DNA from: a virus
Direction: 5' to 3' (one strand)
DNA: 43,144 nt
IMG/VR virus record: IMGVR_UViG_3300045936_000084
Coordinates: 1 to 43,144 of that record
A program made the position numbers and the translations under genes. The notes beneath the pieces were generated by a model. That model was given only the letters and a program-made list of their open reading frames with translations. It was not told the origin of the DNA and did not search any database. Shown here one piece after another: positions 29,473 through 38,099 of the stretch; the stretch's first letter is position 1, and each line of letters opens with the position of its first letter.

Positions 29473-31544
29473 TGCCCATCTACCCGAACGGTGACCCCTA
29501 CGCGGTCAAGCTGACCGACGAGCAGCGCGAGTGCCTGGCGCTCTGGATCACGCGCGAACTCCAGGCCGGCCTCGACGCGCGAGCCAGCCAAGAGCAGGAA
29601 GTGGACTACTGGCACCAGCTCTACGAGCAGGCGCGCACCCGTCTGGGGCACAACACGCCGTGGCCGGACGCCGCGGACCTGACGTCCTACATCCCCGCGG
29701 AGAAGGTCGACGCGCTCCACGCGCGCATCATGCGTACGGTCTGGTCGGAACCCGTATGGACGGTGGAGGGCTGGGGCCAGGCGGCGCAGCGCGCTCCATT
29801 TGTGGAGGAGTTCCACCAGTGGAAGGTAGAAGAAGAGCGGCTGCAGAGCGTCCTCGACAAGCTGTTACTGAACGCGCTCATCGAACCGCGGGCGCTGCTC
29901 GAGATTTCCGAGGGCTACGACCTCCAGCCGGTGACGCGGAAGACCATCAATGCGGCGGTGCGGTTCGACCCGATGACGAAGGCGCCCGTGTTCGGCGAGG
30001 ACGGCGGGCCGCAGTTGATGCAGAAGGACGATGGCACCTACGTCGAAGCGATCGAGGGCGACCTGAGCGCGGAAGTGGTGGTGGATGAGCAGCCCGTGCT
30101 GCGGACGGGGCCGCAGTATCGCGTCATACCGTATCGGGACTCCGTGATCCTGCCGGGGCACGCGCGGGACAAACAGCAAATCTGGGGCTACGGGAAGAAG
30201 TTCAGTAAGCGGCTGTTCGAGCTCCAGGCGCAGAGCAAGGGCGAGGACGCGCTGTATCACAAGGCGAGCGTCGATGAACTGACCGCGGTACAGGATGCGG
30301 AGGCGACGCCGGCCTTGCAGCGGGCGAAGCAAGACGTCGCGCCGACGCAGGACCACAAGAGCGCCGAGAAGGACTTGTGGGAACTGCTCCTGAAGGTGGA
30401 TCTCGCGGTGATTCTCGAGATGCACAGCCTGCCGGTGCCGAAGAACGCGAAAGGGATGCGCTGGTATGTCTGCACGGTGCATCTGGACCAGCAGAAATTG
30501 CTGCGCCTGCAGTATGACGACGTAGAGCGGTGCCGGTTCGTGCCGATCATCCTCTTCCCGCGGCCGGATCGGGCGACGGAGGGCTTCTCGTTCATCGGGC
30601 ACAAGCTGATCACGATCACGGAAGAGCACACGGCGTGGCGGAATATGGCCGCAGACCGCGCCTCGATGGTGGTGCAGGCGCCGGTGAAGCGGATGACGGG
30701 CGCGCTGTGGGACCCGATCGAGCAGCCGTGGGGGCCGAAGGCCGTCATTGACGTGCGGAGCATGAACGAAGTCGAGCCGGTCGTGGTGCCGGAGCAGGAC
30801 GGCTCCGTGTTCACGCACATTCAGATGATGGAGCGCACCGCCGAGCGCATCGCGGGGATCAACGACATTGCCTCGGGGCAGGTGGCGCAGGAGTCACGGA
30901 CGCTCGGCGAAGTGAACATGGCGACGGAGCAGAGCTTCGTGCGGATGGACCTGATCGTGCGGCGGTTCCAAGAGCCGATGGAGGACATCGCGCAGATTCG
31001 CCACGCGATTTGGAAGCGCACGCTCGCGGAGAAGCCGGACGGGGTGGAGACGCCGCAGTCGCTGATGGTGGGCCTCGAGGGCCGCGGCGTGCCGATCGAG
31101 CAGTCCATGCCGAACGGGAAGTTCACGGCGTCGCTACTGGAAGGCTCGTTCCGGTTTAAGCCGTTCGGGAGTGTCGTGTCGGCCGATCCGGGGCGCCGGC
31201 GCAATGACCTCGTGCAGTTCATGGAGATGGTGAGCAAGTCGCCGTATTTCCAGTCGTTCCTGATGAACCCGCAGGCGATCCGGGGCATCTTCATGGAGCT
31301 CCTGCAGGCGTTCAACATCCACAATCGGGCGGCGTTCATGTCGCAGCAGGGCGGGGGCATGATGCCGCCACAGATGGGCATGGGCGCCCCGCCGATGGGT
31401 CTGCCGGGGATGCCACCGGGCCTTCCGCTGGGGCCGGGCCTCACTCCACCCGGAATGGGGATGGGTCCGGGGCTCCCCGGCCAGATGCCGCCAGGACTAC
31501 CGCCGGGTCCGCCGATGGCGCCGGGACCGATGGGACCGCAGTAA
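29472..31544 (+). CDS. Portal protein, P22-type
   Basis: 690 aa. The mixed helical body with DLTSYIPAEKVDALHARIMR, a long region of portal-type wing and stem sequence, and a late segment SGQVAQESRTLGEVNMATEQ agree with portal proteins of podoviruses. The last ~60 residues are Met/Pro/Gly-rich, disordered and likely surface-exposed. It follows the terminase, as expected. The portal forms the dodecameric DNA gate and docks the adaptor encoded at 1338. Confidence 0.85.
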   Translation: MPIYPNGDPYAVKLTDEQRECLALWITRELQAGLDARASQEQEVDYWHQLYEQARTRLGHNTPWPDAADLTSYIPAEKVDALHARIMRTVWSEPVWTVEGWGQAAQRAPFVEEFHQWKVEEERLQSVLDKLLLNALIEPRALLEISEGYDLQPVTRKTINAAVRFDPMTKAPVFGEDGGPQLMQKDDGTYVEAIEGDLSAEVVVDEQPVLRTGPQYRVIPYRDSVILPGHARDKQQIWGYGKKFSKRLFELQAQSKGEDALYHKASVDELTAVQDAEATPALQRAKQDVAPTQDHKSAEKDLWELLLKVDLAVILEMHSLPVPKNAKGMRWYVCTVHLDQQKLLRLQYDDVERCRFVPIILFPRPDRATEGFSFIGHKLITITEEHTAWRNMAADRASMVVQAPVKRMTGALWDPIEQPWGPKAVIDVRSMNEVEPVVVPEQDGSVFTHIQMMERTAERIAGINDIASGQVAQESRTLGEVNMATEQSFVRMDLIVRRFQEPMEDIAQIRHAIWKRTLAEKPDGVETPQSLMVGLEGRGVPIEQSMPNGKFTASLLEGSFRFKPFGSVVSADPGRRRNDLVQFMEMVSKSPYFQSFLMNPQAIRGIFMELLQAFNIHNRAAFMSQQGGGMMPPQMGMGAPPMGLPGMPPGLPLGPGLTPPGMGMGPGLPGQMPPGLPPGPPMAPGPMGPQ

Positions 31545-32099
31545 GTGGCGTTCGAGTCGAAAGACCTCTGCATCGGCTTTTTCGCCGACGTCTGGAATGC
31601 CGGCCACATCGTCTTTCCCGACAAGGCGCGGATTCTCGAGATTGGCTGCGCGGAGGCGGACTGGCAGAGCCCGATGTTAGCGCTGCGACCGGACCTCGAG
31701 ATCGTCGGCGTGGACGTGCGCGCGTGTTCACGGCCGGGGGAGCTGATTCAAGCGGACGTACTGACGCTGGAGTTCCCGAAGCAGTCGTGTGACGCGATTG
31801 TGTCGGTGAGTGCGATCGAGCACATCGGGTTGGGGGCGTATGACGATCCGCTGGACGAGCACGGGGACAGCGAAACGATGCGCCTGATCGGGACGTGGCT
31901 GAAGCCGGGCGGGTTGTGCTACCTCGACGTGCCGTATCGGCCGCACGGGCCGTATCAGAACACGGGGAAGCACCGCGCGTATGACCCGGAGACGTTGGCG
32001 AGCCGGCTGTTGGTGCCGTCGGGGCTGCAGCGGGAGTACGCGCAGATTTTTGACCACGGGAGTGACGGGCCGTATATCGCGATGGTGCTGCGGAAGTGA
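31545..32099 (+). CDS. Class I SAM-dependent methyltransferase, 184 aa
   Basis: GTG start directly after the portal stop. Motif I is RILEIGCAEADW (29-40), an acidic residue ends strand 2 (IVGVDV) and motif post-II is near SAIEHIG. The SAM-binding fold is clear; the acceptor is not. Its place among head genes, with another methyltransferase at 34707 and sugar genes, favours sugar or glycan methylation over DNA modification (no target-recognition part is seen). Confidence 0.8.
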   Translation: MAFESKDLCIGFFADVWNAGHIVFPDKARILEIGCAEADWQSPMLALRPDLEIVGVDVRACSRPGELIQADVLTLEFPKQSCDAIVSVSAIEHIGLGAYDDPLDEHGDSETMRLIGTWLKPGGLCYLDVPYRPHGPYQNTGKHRAYDPETLASRLLVPSGLQREYAQIFDHGSDGPYIAMVLRK

Positions 32100-32113
32100 A
32101 TTTTAGAGAGTTG

Positions 32114-32182
32114 ATGATGTTGTTGGTCGTTCTCGCTGCGGTCCTTGCTGTTGCCGTGTCTCAGAAAGTGCCTTGCCCGTGA
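32114..32182 (+). CDS. Tiny hydrophobic ORF, 22 aa
   Basis: Two ATG codons in series after AGAGAG open a frame that is almost entirely hydrophobic (MMLLVVLAAVLAVAVSQKVP), then stop. The TGA overlaps the GTG of the next gene. It could be a membrane micro-peptide or a leader. The hydrophobic run is just long enough to span a membrane. Confidence 0.45.
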   Translation: MMLLVVLAAVLAVAVSQKVPCP

Positions 32183-32472
32183 GCGACGACAAGGTCAACG
32201 AACTGCGGATCTGGCAAGACCTCGTGAGCTCCGACGGCTGGCACAAGTTGCTGGAGCACTACAAGGCGATCTGGGTGGAGAAGTTAGGCGATCACATCGC
32301 GGCGTGCGCGAACGACAACGACGACACGGCGGCGCTGAACAAGCTCCGACAGGTGGTGGCGGCGAAGCGGGCGGTCGACCAGATGCTGGCGTTTCCGAGT
32401 GAGCGGCTGCGGTTGCTACGGCCGGCGCCGGAACCGGAAGGGCCGACGTCGATGCGACGAGGGGGCGTATGA
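32179..32472 (+). CDS. Hypothetical helical protein, 97 aa
   Basis: GTG at 32179 overlaps the stop of the tiny ORF (GTGA). Helical, with WQDLVSSDGWHKLLEHYKAI and a charged second helix (ALNKLRQVVAAKRAVDQMLA). Similar small helical proteins lie between portal and scaffold in some podoviruses. No assigned function. Confidence 0.6.
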   Translation: MSDDKVNELRIWQDLVSSDGWHKLLEHYKAIWVEKLGDHIAACANDNDDTAALNKLRQVVAAKRAVDQMLAFPSERLRLLRPAPEPEGPTSMRRGGV

Positions 32473-32561
32473 GCTGGGCTGACTGGGCCATCTTTGGGCT
32501 CGCGTGTGTCGTGGGTGTGGTGATCGCGGTGGCGGTCATTCGGATTGTGAGCGCGCCATGA
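32469..32561 (+). CDS. Single-span membrane micro-protein, 30 aa
   Basis: ATG overlaps the previous stop (ATGA). Nearly all of the product is one membrane helix (WAIFGLACVVGVVIAVAVIR). The TGA overlaps the GroES start. Coupled on both sides, it is probably translated. A membrane peptide in the head operon is unexpected. Confidence 0.5.
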   Translation: MSWADWAIFGLACVVGVVIAVAVIRIVSAP

Positions 32562-32968
32562 ATCTCCGACCGTTACACGATCGCGTGCTGATCAAACCGG
32601 AGAAGAACCCGGAGCAGACCGAGTCGGGCCTGTGGCTGTCGGAGCACGGGAAACCGGAGCAGACCGGGACGGTGGTGGCGGTGGGGCCGTGTGAGCATCC
32701 GAAGTTGGCCGAAGTGCAGGGGTGGGTCGATGGACGCTGCTGCGATTCGCCGCCGCAGGCGTGTCCGTGCCGTGAATGTGACACCGGCCGGCTGTTGCTG
32801 TCGCTCGTGCGCCCTGCTCCGCTCGTGAAAATCGGCGACTACGTGGTGTTCTCCTGGGCCTCCGGTCAAGAGATCCATGTGGACGACGAGAAGTATCTGC
32901 TGATGCGTGAATCCGACATTCTGTGTGTGCTGGACCCGGAACCTGAGATCGAGGCTGTGCCTGTATGA
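32558..32968 (+). CDS. groES: Phage GroES-like co-chaperonin with Cys-rich insert
   Basis: 136 aa, where bacterial GroES has about 97. The start (MNLRPLHDRVLIKPEK) and the end (KIGDYVVF...KYLLMRESDILCVL) match GroES. A mobile-loop-like region is present (ESGLWLSEHGKPEQT). Between strands, at the place of the roof hairpin, is an insert of about 40 residues (45-87) with C45, C61, C62, C69, C71 and C74, likely able to bind zinc. Some phages supply their own co-chaperonin to help host GroEL fold the capsid protein (as T4 gp31). Adjacent scaffold and capsid genes support this. Confidence 0.88.
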   Translation: MNLRPLHDRVLIKPEKNPEQTESGLWLSEHGKPEQTGTVVAVGPCEHPKLAEVQGWVDGRCCDSPPQACPCRECDTGRLLLSLVRPAPLVKIGDYVVFSWASGQEIHVDDEKYLLMRESDILCVLDPEPEIEAVPV

Positions 32969-33831
32969 GTGAAGCTCTGACGAACGTCGAAGATGAGGCG
33001 CCCGAGTCACAAACGGCGGCGCCCGAACAGACGACCGACACCGCCGCGCCCGAACAACAGCAAGTAGAGCCACAGGCGCAGCCGGCGGAAGTCGAAGCCG
33101 TCGAAGTAGGCGGGCAGAAGTATGTCCCGCTCTCCGCGCTGCTCGAGACGCGCCGCGAAGCGAAGTCGCTGAAGGAAGCCGCGTCCCGCGTGCAGCAGGC
33201 CGAGGCGTGGATCGCGCAGGCGCAGCCCTACGTGCAGTTCCTGCAGGCGAATCCCCACCTGATGCAGCCGCAGCAGACGCAGGCGCCGGCACCGGCCGGC
33301 GTGGACCCAGAGATCGAAGCCCTGGCGCGCGATCTGGACCTCTACACACCGAAGGGCGAGCTCGACGTGGCGCGGGCGACCAAGATCGCACAGCGGCAGG
33401 AACGACTGGCCCAGAGCGCGGCGCAGCGCATTGTCGCGCCGATGCAGCAGACCACGGCACAGGAGCGCGCAAACATGAACTTCCAGCGCGCCCTCTCGGT
33501 GAAGCTGCCGGATGGGTCCTCGGTGGACCAGAACGCGCTGCGGCAGGTGTTCGCGGGGATGCCGGCGGAACTCGCCGCGGACCCGCAGGTGGCGACGGTA
33601 CTCCTCGCGGTGGCTGCGGGGGCGTCGCGGTTCTCGGGCCAGCCGCAGCCGGCGCCGCCGGCCCGTGCGCCGCTGTTCACGGAAGACTCTGGGGGCACCG
33701 TTCGGACCAAACAGGCGCTGACCTCGCTCGACCGGAAGGTGATCGCGGCGCGGGGGATGACCGAAGACGCCTTCCACAAGGCGACGGCGGACTTCAAGCC
33801 GGGTAGAACGAACGTTATTGAGGACGACTGA
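32965..33831 (+). CDS. Scaffolding protein
   Basis: 288 aa, ATG overlapping the GroES stop. Acidic, Gln/Pro-rich N-terminus; long helical and coiled-coil middle (RREAKSLKEAASRVQQAEAW); charged C-terminus. This composition and the place between portal and major capsid genes are typical of internal scaffolds that guide prohead assembly and leave before packaging. No protease domain is visible. Confidence 0.7.
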   Translation: MSEALTNVEDEAPESQTAAPEQTTDTAAPEQQQVEPQAQPAEVEAVEVGGQKYVPLSALLETRREAKSLKEAASRVQQAEAWIAQAQPYVQFLQANPHLMQPQQTQAPAPAGVDPEIEALARDLDLYTPKGELDVARATKIAQRQERLAQSAAQRIVAPMQQTTAQERANMNFQRALSVKLPDGSSVDQNALRQVFAGMPAELAADPQVATVLLAVAAGASRFSGQPQPAPPARAPLFTEDSGGTVRTKQALTSLDRKVIAARGMTEDAFHKATADFKPGRTNVIEDD

Positions 33832-34322
33832 TGGCGAAAACAGAAGCGAGAAAGCCGCACGTCGCGGTGTACGAGCGCGCAATTCAGAATCCCTTCGGGG
33901 AACCCTCCGAAGCGATTCAGCTCAAGGACACATCGCGGATCTGCCGGTGGTTCAACGGCGGCATCCAGAATGACCACATCTGGCGGAAGAAGCGCCGCGG
34001 GTGGGAGCCGGTGAAGCCGGACGATGTGGCCGACGTCGACCAACTGGGCGGGTATCAGACCGACGCGACGGGGACGATCGTGCGCGGCGAGCGCGGGCAA
34101 GAGGTGTTGATGTCGATGCCGAAGGACATCTTCGCCAGGATTCAGCAGGCGAAGACGGCGCTGAACCTGAAGAACGTCGGCAACTCGGCCGGGATGCGGC
34201 AGGAGGTCGTGGAAGCGGCCAGCCGGAGTCTCGGGGACCAGGCCGCGGACTTCCTGCACCGCGCGGGGCCGTCGGGCGCCGTGACGGACAAGTACGAGCG
34301 GATCGCCGTCGTTGAAGAGTGA
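33831..34322 (+). CDS. Hypothetical head-region protein, 163 aa
   Basis: The ATG overlaps the scaffold stop by one base. Basic N-terminus, a Trp-containing middle (CRWFNGGIQNDHIWRKKRRG) and a helical acidic end. Possibly a minor head or capsid-assembly component. It overlaps the nucleotidyltransferase by 11 bases. Confidence 0.55.
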   Translation: MAKTEARKPHVAVYERAIQNPFGEPSEAIQLKDTSRICRWFNGGIQNDHIWRKKRRGWEPVKPDDVADVDQLGGYQTDATGTIVRGERGQEVLMSMPKDIFARIQQAKTALNLKNVGNSAGMRQEVVEAASRSLGDQAADFLHRAGPSGAVTDKYERIAVVEE

Positions 34323-34710
34323 CCACGGCTCCGTCGTGGTCCTGGCGGACGGGTGCTTCGATCCGTTGCATCTGGGCCATATCCGTTACCTCGAGGCGGC
34401 ACGCGCCTACGGGAAGGTCTGCGTGCGCGTCGCACCGGACGCCGCGATCGTCGCGAAGGGGCGAACGCCGTTTCAGAGCCAGCATGAGCGGGTGGAGACG
34501 ATCAAGGCGTTGAAGATGGTCGACCGTGTGGTGAGCGACGAGACGCTGGCGGGGGCGATCACGCGGTTGTGGCCGAAGATGCTGGTGAAGGGCTGGGACT
34601 GGAAGGGGAAGATCCCGGTGGACGTGTTCGACGCCTGTGTGTTCGTGGGGGCGCAGATTGGGTATCTGCAGGCGGTGCATCGGACGAGTAGTGAGAGGCT
34701 GGCGGGATGA
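34312..34710 (+). CDS. HIGH-motif nucleotidyltransferase (RfaE/HldE C-like), 132 aa
   Basis: TTG start inside the previous gene. The family motif is GCFDPLHLGH (14-23), followed by the usual RYLEAA helix. Relatives (GlmU-like, TagD, HldE C-terminal domain) attach AMP or CMP to a phosphorylated sugar or alcohol. Here it opens the sugar module. Length is right for a single-domain enzyme. The nucleotide and sugar cannot be read from sequence. Confidence 0.75.
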   Translation: MKSDHGSVVVLADGCFDPLHLGHIRYLEAARAYGKVCVRVAPDAAIVAKGRTPFQSQHERVETIKALKMVDRVVSDETLAGAITRLWPKMLVKGWDWKGKIPVDVFDACVFVGAQIGYLQAVHRTSSERLAG

Positions 34711-35354
34711 GCGAGCACGGTTCGGCCGTTCGTGCGCTGGATGAGGCTCGGATTCTGCGCCGCGTGTTCAATGACAGCGTGCTCGACACGTTCGAGCAGT
34801 TGATGCTCGAGCAGCCAGCCGCGCAGCCGTGGGTGCCGGTGACGGACTACTCGTGGGACGCACGCAAGGACGTCGACGGGCCGACCGCGGACCTGATCGC
34901 TGCGACGTTTCCGGCCGAGCGGATTCTGGACTTCGGCTGCGGCCACGGGCACCTGCAAGCCCTGCTCTGCTCGAAGGCGGGGTTGTGGGTGGAAGCGTAT
35001 GACCCGCACAGCCCGGTGTTCGCGCAGTATCCGCGTGGGCAGTACGACCTCGTCGTCTGCCGGGAAGTGCTGGAACACGTCGAATTACGGAAGTATCTCG
35101 GCGTCGTGCGTGAACTGTGCGACTTGTCGAAGCGCTGGGTTTACCTCACCACGCGCTTCCATCCCGATCCGCAGCATCTACTCGACGTCGCGACGAGTGA
35201 CGAGCTCGATCCGACGCACATCACCATGCTCAATCAGGACTTCCTGCGCGCGTTGTTCGTGCTGCACGGCTTCAAGCGCGATCGCGAGAAGGAACAGACG
35301 ATGGACCATCTGAAGAAGGGCCGTGTGCTGGTCTACGAGCGCGTGACGCGATGA
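34707..35354 (+). CDS. SAM-dependent methyltransferase, 215 aa
   Basis: ATG overlaps the previous stop. Motif I: RILDFGCGHGHL (72-83), acidic end of strand 2 at EAYDPH, and a post-motif acidic/aromatic segment (LVVCREVLEHV), as in small-molecule and sugar methyltransferases of class I. In a sugar module it probably methylates a sugar or its precursor. No DNA-recognition domain. Confidence 0.8.
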   Translation: MSEHGSAVRALDEARILRRVFNDSVLDTFEQLMLEQPAAQPWVPVTDYSWDARKDVDGPTADLIAATFPAERILDFGCGHGHLQALLCSKAGLWVEAYDPHSPVFAQYPRGQYDLVVCREVLEHVELRKYLGVVRELCDLSKRWVYLTTRFHPDPQHLLDVATSDELDPTHITMLNQDFLRALFVLHGFKRDREKEQTMDHLKKGRVLVYERVTR

Positions 35355-36166
35355 TCGACGCCGTCTGGAGCTATCACACGAACCCGCTGACGTGCGGGGT
35401 GACGAAGTGGAACGTTCGCCTTGCGCGAGAGCTCGGCGTGAGACATGAGCCTATTTGCGGGCCGGCACATCATCCGCTGATCTCGATCAAGCCGTCCGAA
35501 CTTGGCGACAATTACTGCGCGCGATTCACGCGACCCTACGATCTCCTACTCCATGAGACGCGCTCGATGGGCAGTCGAGAGCGTTACTGGATCATGAGCG
35601 CTGAGCGCGTCTGGGTGGTGTCCGAGCAGGACCGTATCGACGGCGCCGACGTCCTGCCGTGTCCTCCAACAGTGGAGTATCCAGAGTCCAAACGTGGCTA
35701 TCGCGTGCTGACATTCGGGATGGGCCACAAAGTCGCCGCGATGCGTCCGCACTACGAAGCCTTGCAGCGGTGGCTGAAGTGGCAGCCGCACTACATCCGG
35801 CTGTCGACCGGGGTCCACGAAGGCACGCCGTGGGACACCGCGCTGGCGGATGCCGCGAACCTGCTCCGCGACGTGTTCGGGCCGGAACGGGTGGACGTGC
35901 TGGGCTATCTGAGCGACTGCGCGCTGCACGAAGAGATCCTGGCGGCGGATGCCTGCGCGGTCTTCTACGATCCGGCGTTTCGGGCGAACAACACGACGGG
36001 GTGGGCGGTGCTCGAGCGCGACAAGATGCTGATCACGAACCTCGACGAGCACTCGCCCCAGTGCCCCGCGCTGAACGTCCACACCTGCGTGAAGGGTCAC
36101 GGGGGCCGCGTGCCGACGTGGGCGGACGTCAAAGCGATCCTGCAGCCGAGTCCCGTATGCCCATGA
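35351..36166 (+). CDS. GT-B-like glycosyltransferase candidate, 271 aa
   Basis: ATG overlaps the previous stop. The C-terminal half has the layout of a nucleotide-sugar binding domain: FGMGHKVAAMRPHY as the entry loop, DVLGYLSDCALHEEILAADA and then AVFYDPAFRANNTTGWAVLE. This recalls the E-x7-E type region of GT4 enzymes in position, though not its exact signature. The N-terminal domain is short. It may build on the product of NeuA, or use another sugar. Confidence 0.55.
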   Translation: MIDAVWSYHTNPLTCGVTKWNVRLARELGVRHEPICGPAHHPLISIKPSELGDNYCARFTRPYDLLLHETRSMGSRERYWIMSAERVWVVSEQDRIDGADVLPCPPTVEYPESKRGYRVLTFGMGHKVAAMRPHYEALQRWLKWQPHYIRLSTGVHEGTPWDTALADAANLLRDVFGPERVDVLGYLSDCALHEEILAADACAVFYDPAFRANNTTGWAVLERDKMLITNLDEHSPQCPALNVHTCVKGHGGRVPTWADVKAILQPSPVCP

Positions 36167-36549
36167 TCGAACCATTCGAGCCGCACGACATTCCCGGCAA
36201 GCCGTGGGGCCGGGAACTGGTGTTCGCGCACACTGCCGACTACCTCGGGAAAGTGCTGTGGATGAACAAGGGGCACGGCGGGCACCTGCAGTACCACGAA
36301 CGGAAGGACGAGACGTTCTTTCTGCTCAGCGGCTCCGCGCAGGTGAACTTCCACGACGCCGCCGGCCAATTGGTCAGCCGGATCATGCTCCCCGGGGAGT
36401 CGTATCACGTCCCGCCCGGCGCGGTGCATCAGGTGATCGCGCTCGAGGACTCCATCCTGGTCGAAGCCTCCAACCCGGTGTTCGAGGACCGCGTGATCGT
36501 CAAGCCGATGGGCGCGCCGCTGGATCTGGAATGTCCGACGCATCTCTGA
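36163..36549 (+). CDS. Cupin-type sugar isomerase/epimerase-like protein, 128 aa
   Basis: ATG at 36163 overlaps the previous stop (ATGA); an in-frame ATG at 36157 is also possible. Cupin motif 1 is GHGGHLQYHERKDETFFLLS, with His and Glu ligands, and motif 2 is PGESYHVPPGAVHQV. This is the small cupin often found next to NeuB homologues in nonulosonic acid loci and related to the C-terminal domain of type II mannose-6-phosphate isomerases. The reaction is not proven. Confidence 0.75.
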   Translation: MIEPFEPHDIPGKPWGRELVFAHTADYLGKVLWMNKGHGGHLQYHERKDETFFLLSGSAQVNFHDAAGQLVSRIMLPGESYHVPPGAVHQVIALEDSILVEASNPVFEDRVIVKPMGAPLDLECPTHL

Positions 36550-37607
36550 CCCTCAACGGCCGGCGGATCGCCCTGGATGCCCCAGCGTATATATGTGCGG
36601 AGATCGGCCACAACCACGGCGGGTCTGTGGATTCGGCGATCCAGCACATCGAAGCCGCGGCGAGTGCCGGCGTGGACGCCGTGAAGTTCCAGAAACGGGA
36701 CAATCCCAGTCTCTATACCCGCGCCCTGCTCGAGCAGCCCTACGAGCACGAGCACAGCTACGGCAGCACCTACGGGAAGCACCGGGAAGCCCTGGAACTG
36801 ACGTTCGCGGACCTGATGCACTGTCAAACCGCGGCGCGGGCGCAGCATGTGACGCTGTTCTCGACCGCGTTTGACGCCCACAGCGCGGACCTCTGCGCGA
36901 CGATGGGGATGCCGGCGATCAAGATCGCCTCGGGTGACCTGACGAACACACCACTCCTGCGCCACGTCGCGCAGTTGGGGCGCCCGATCATCCTTTCCAC
37001 GGGGGGCGGCACGTTCGAGGACATCGACCGGGCCGTGGAAGCGGTTACGCGGCACACCCACGAGCTCGCGCTGCTCCACTGCACGGCGGCGTATCCCGTG
37101 CGGGACTTCGCGGAGCTGAATCTGAAGGTGATCCCGCAGATGCTGGTGCGGTATCCCGACTGCGTGATCGGGTGGTCGGGGCACGATTCGGGCATCGCGA
37201 TGGCACTGCTCGCCTACGCGCTCGGTGCGCGGATCATTGAAAAGCACTTCACGCTGAACCGGGCCAACAAGGGCACGGACCACGCCTTCTCGCTCGAACC
37301 GGCCGGCATGAAGAAGCTGGTGCGGGACCTCGAGCGGGCGCACATCGCGCTGGGGGACGGCGTGAAGCGGCGCTATGCCTCGGAAGAAGCCCCACTGCGG
37401 AAGATGGCGAAGTCGATCGTGGCGGCGCATGATCTGCCGGCGGGGCACGTCCTGCAGTCGGGCGATCTGGTGTGCAAGTCGCCCGGGGGCGGATTGCCGC
37501 CGTACCTGCTCGAGCAGATGCTGGGATTCCCGCTCAGTCGGTCACTGAACGAAGACGAGTGTGTGCAGTACGCGGACCTCGGTGGCGCGCAGTTGGCGGC
37601 GTCGTGA
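36531..37607 (+). CDS. neuB: NeuB-type nonulosonic (sialic) acid synthase
   Basis: 358 aa from the ATG at 36531. The TIM-barrel synthase domain shows AEIGHNHGG (23-31), VDAVKFQK, IKIASGDLTN, GWSGHD and EKHFTLNR. A C-terminal antifreeze-like SAF domain (about 285-345) is present. The family condenses phosphoenolpyruvate with a hexosamine derivative (ManNAc or a 2,4-diamino sugar) to form a nine-carbon acid. The C-terminal end is complete. It overlaps the cupin by 19 bases. The precise product (sialic, legionaminic or pseudaminic type) cannot be told by eye. Confidence 0.92.
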   Translation: MSDASLTLNGRRIALDAPAYICAEIGHNHGGSVDSAIQHIEAAASAGVDAVKFQKRDNPSLYTRALLEQPYEHEHSYGSTYGKHREALELTFADLMHCQTAARAQHVTLFSTAFDAHSADLCATMGMPAIKIASGDLTNTPLLRHVAQLGRPIILSTGGGTFEDIDRAVEAVTRHTHELALLHCTAAYPVRDFAELNLKVIPQMLVRYPDCVIGWSGHDSGIAMALLAYALGARIIEKHFTLNRANKGTDHAFSLEPAGMKKLVRDLERAHIALGDGVKRRYASEEAPLRKMAKSIVAAHDLPAGHVLQSGDLVCKSPGGGLPPYLLEQMLGFPLSRSLNEDECVQYADLGGAQLAAS

Positions 37608-38032
37608 TGCCGATCGATCCGACGCGCCTCTGTGCTTGTCACGGCGAGCCGATGTACGTGGACTCGCGGCGCTTGTGTTGCATGATCAAGCGTCGCGCAC
37701 AACTCAAGCTCGCCAACGCACGACCAGATCGGAAGGCATCGCGTGCCCGCTATAACCGGCGGCGGATGCTCAAAGTCGGGGACCACTACTACGGGTACGC
37801 GCGCACGGATGAATCGGCGCGTCTGATCAAGACCTACATCAAGGAGCGATTGAGTGTCTTTAAGCAGGGACAGTCGGCAGGAGCGGAAGTTGAAAGCCGT
37901 TCGGCGGGCACAGTTTCGGCTGAAGCAGGCACTCGATCGGATCGACTTCGAGGAAGACGTGCTGCTGCCGGAGATCCAAGCGCTCAAGGCGGGCAAGTCC
38001 GTCCTGGGGCTCGAAGCGGGCACCGCGTTTGA
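37607..38032 (+). CDS. Basic Cys-containing protein with a run-on C-terminus
   Basis: ATG shares a base with the NeuB stop. The first ~84 residues look genuine: CACHGEPMYVDSRRLCCMIK, a basic RARYNRRRMLK segment and YARTDESARLIKTYIKERL. Past about 37860 the frame continues for 57 codons inside the next gene with weak codon bias. So either the overlap of about 180 bases is real or an earlier stop has been lost. It resembles small HNH-like or nucleic-acid-binding phage proteins without the HNH triad. Confidence 0.5.
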   Translation: MPIDPTRLCACHGEPMYVDSRRLCCMIKRRAQLKLANARPDRKASRARYNRRRMLKVGDHYYGYARTDESARLIKTYIKERLSVFKQGQSAGAEVESRSAGTVSAEAGTRSDRLRGRRAAAGDPSAQGGQVRPGARSGHRV

Positions 38033-38099
38033 CATCCAAGTCGTCGCCGATGATTCTCCAGATCATCCAAAAGCCCAGCGCGCCCGCCGCGCGCATTGA
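37854..38099 (+). CDS. Hypothetical basic helical protein, 81 aa
   Basis: GTG with AAGGAG upstream (37841-37846) at a good distance. Highly basic first half (DSRQERKLKAVRRAQFRLKQ), then an acidic helix. Codon bias is strong across the region that it shares with the run-on of the previous gene. It overlaps the next gene by 50 bases. Possibly nucleic-acid binding. Confidence 0.6.
   Translation: MSLSRDSRQERKLKAVRRAQFRLKQALDRIDFEEDVLLPEIQALKAGKSVLGLEAGTAFDIQVVADDSPDHPKAQRARRAH

Noticed and set aside
31545-32099. DNA methyltransferase protecting phage DNA
   Set aside because: Motif I is present, but there is no catalytic DPPY/NPPY or PC motif and no target-recognition domain. A small-molecule methyltransferase fits better.
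34319-34513. GTG-started frame after the stop at 34322
   Set aside because: It is out of frame with the nucleotidyltransferase motif GCFDPLHLGH. The TTG at 34312 gives the right protein.
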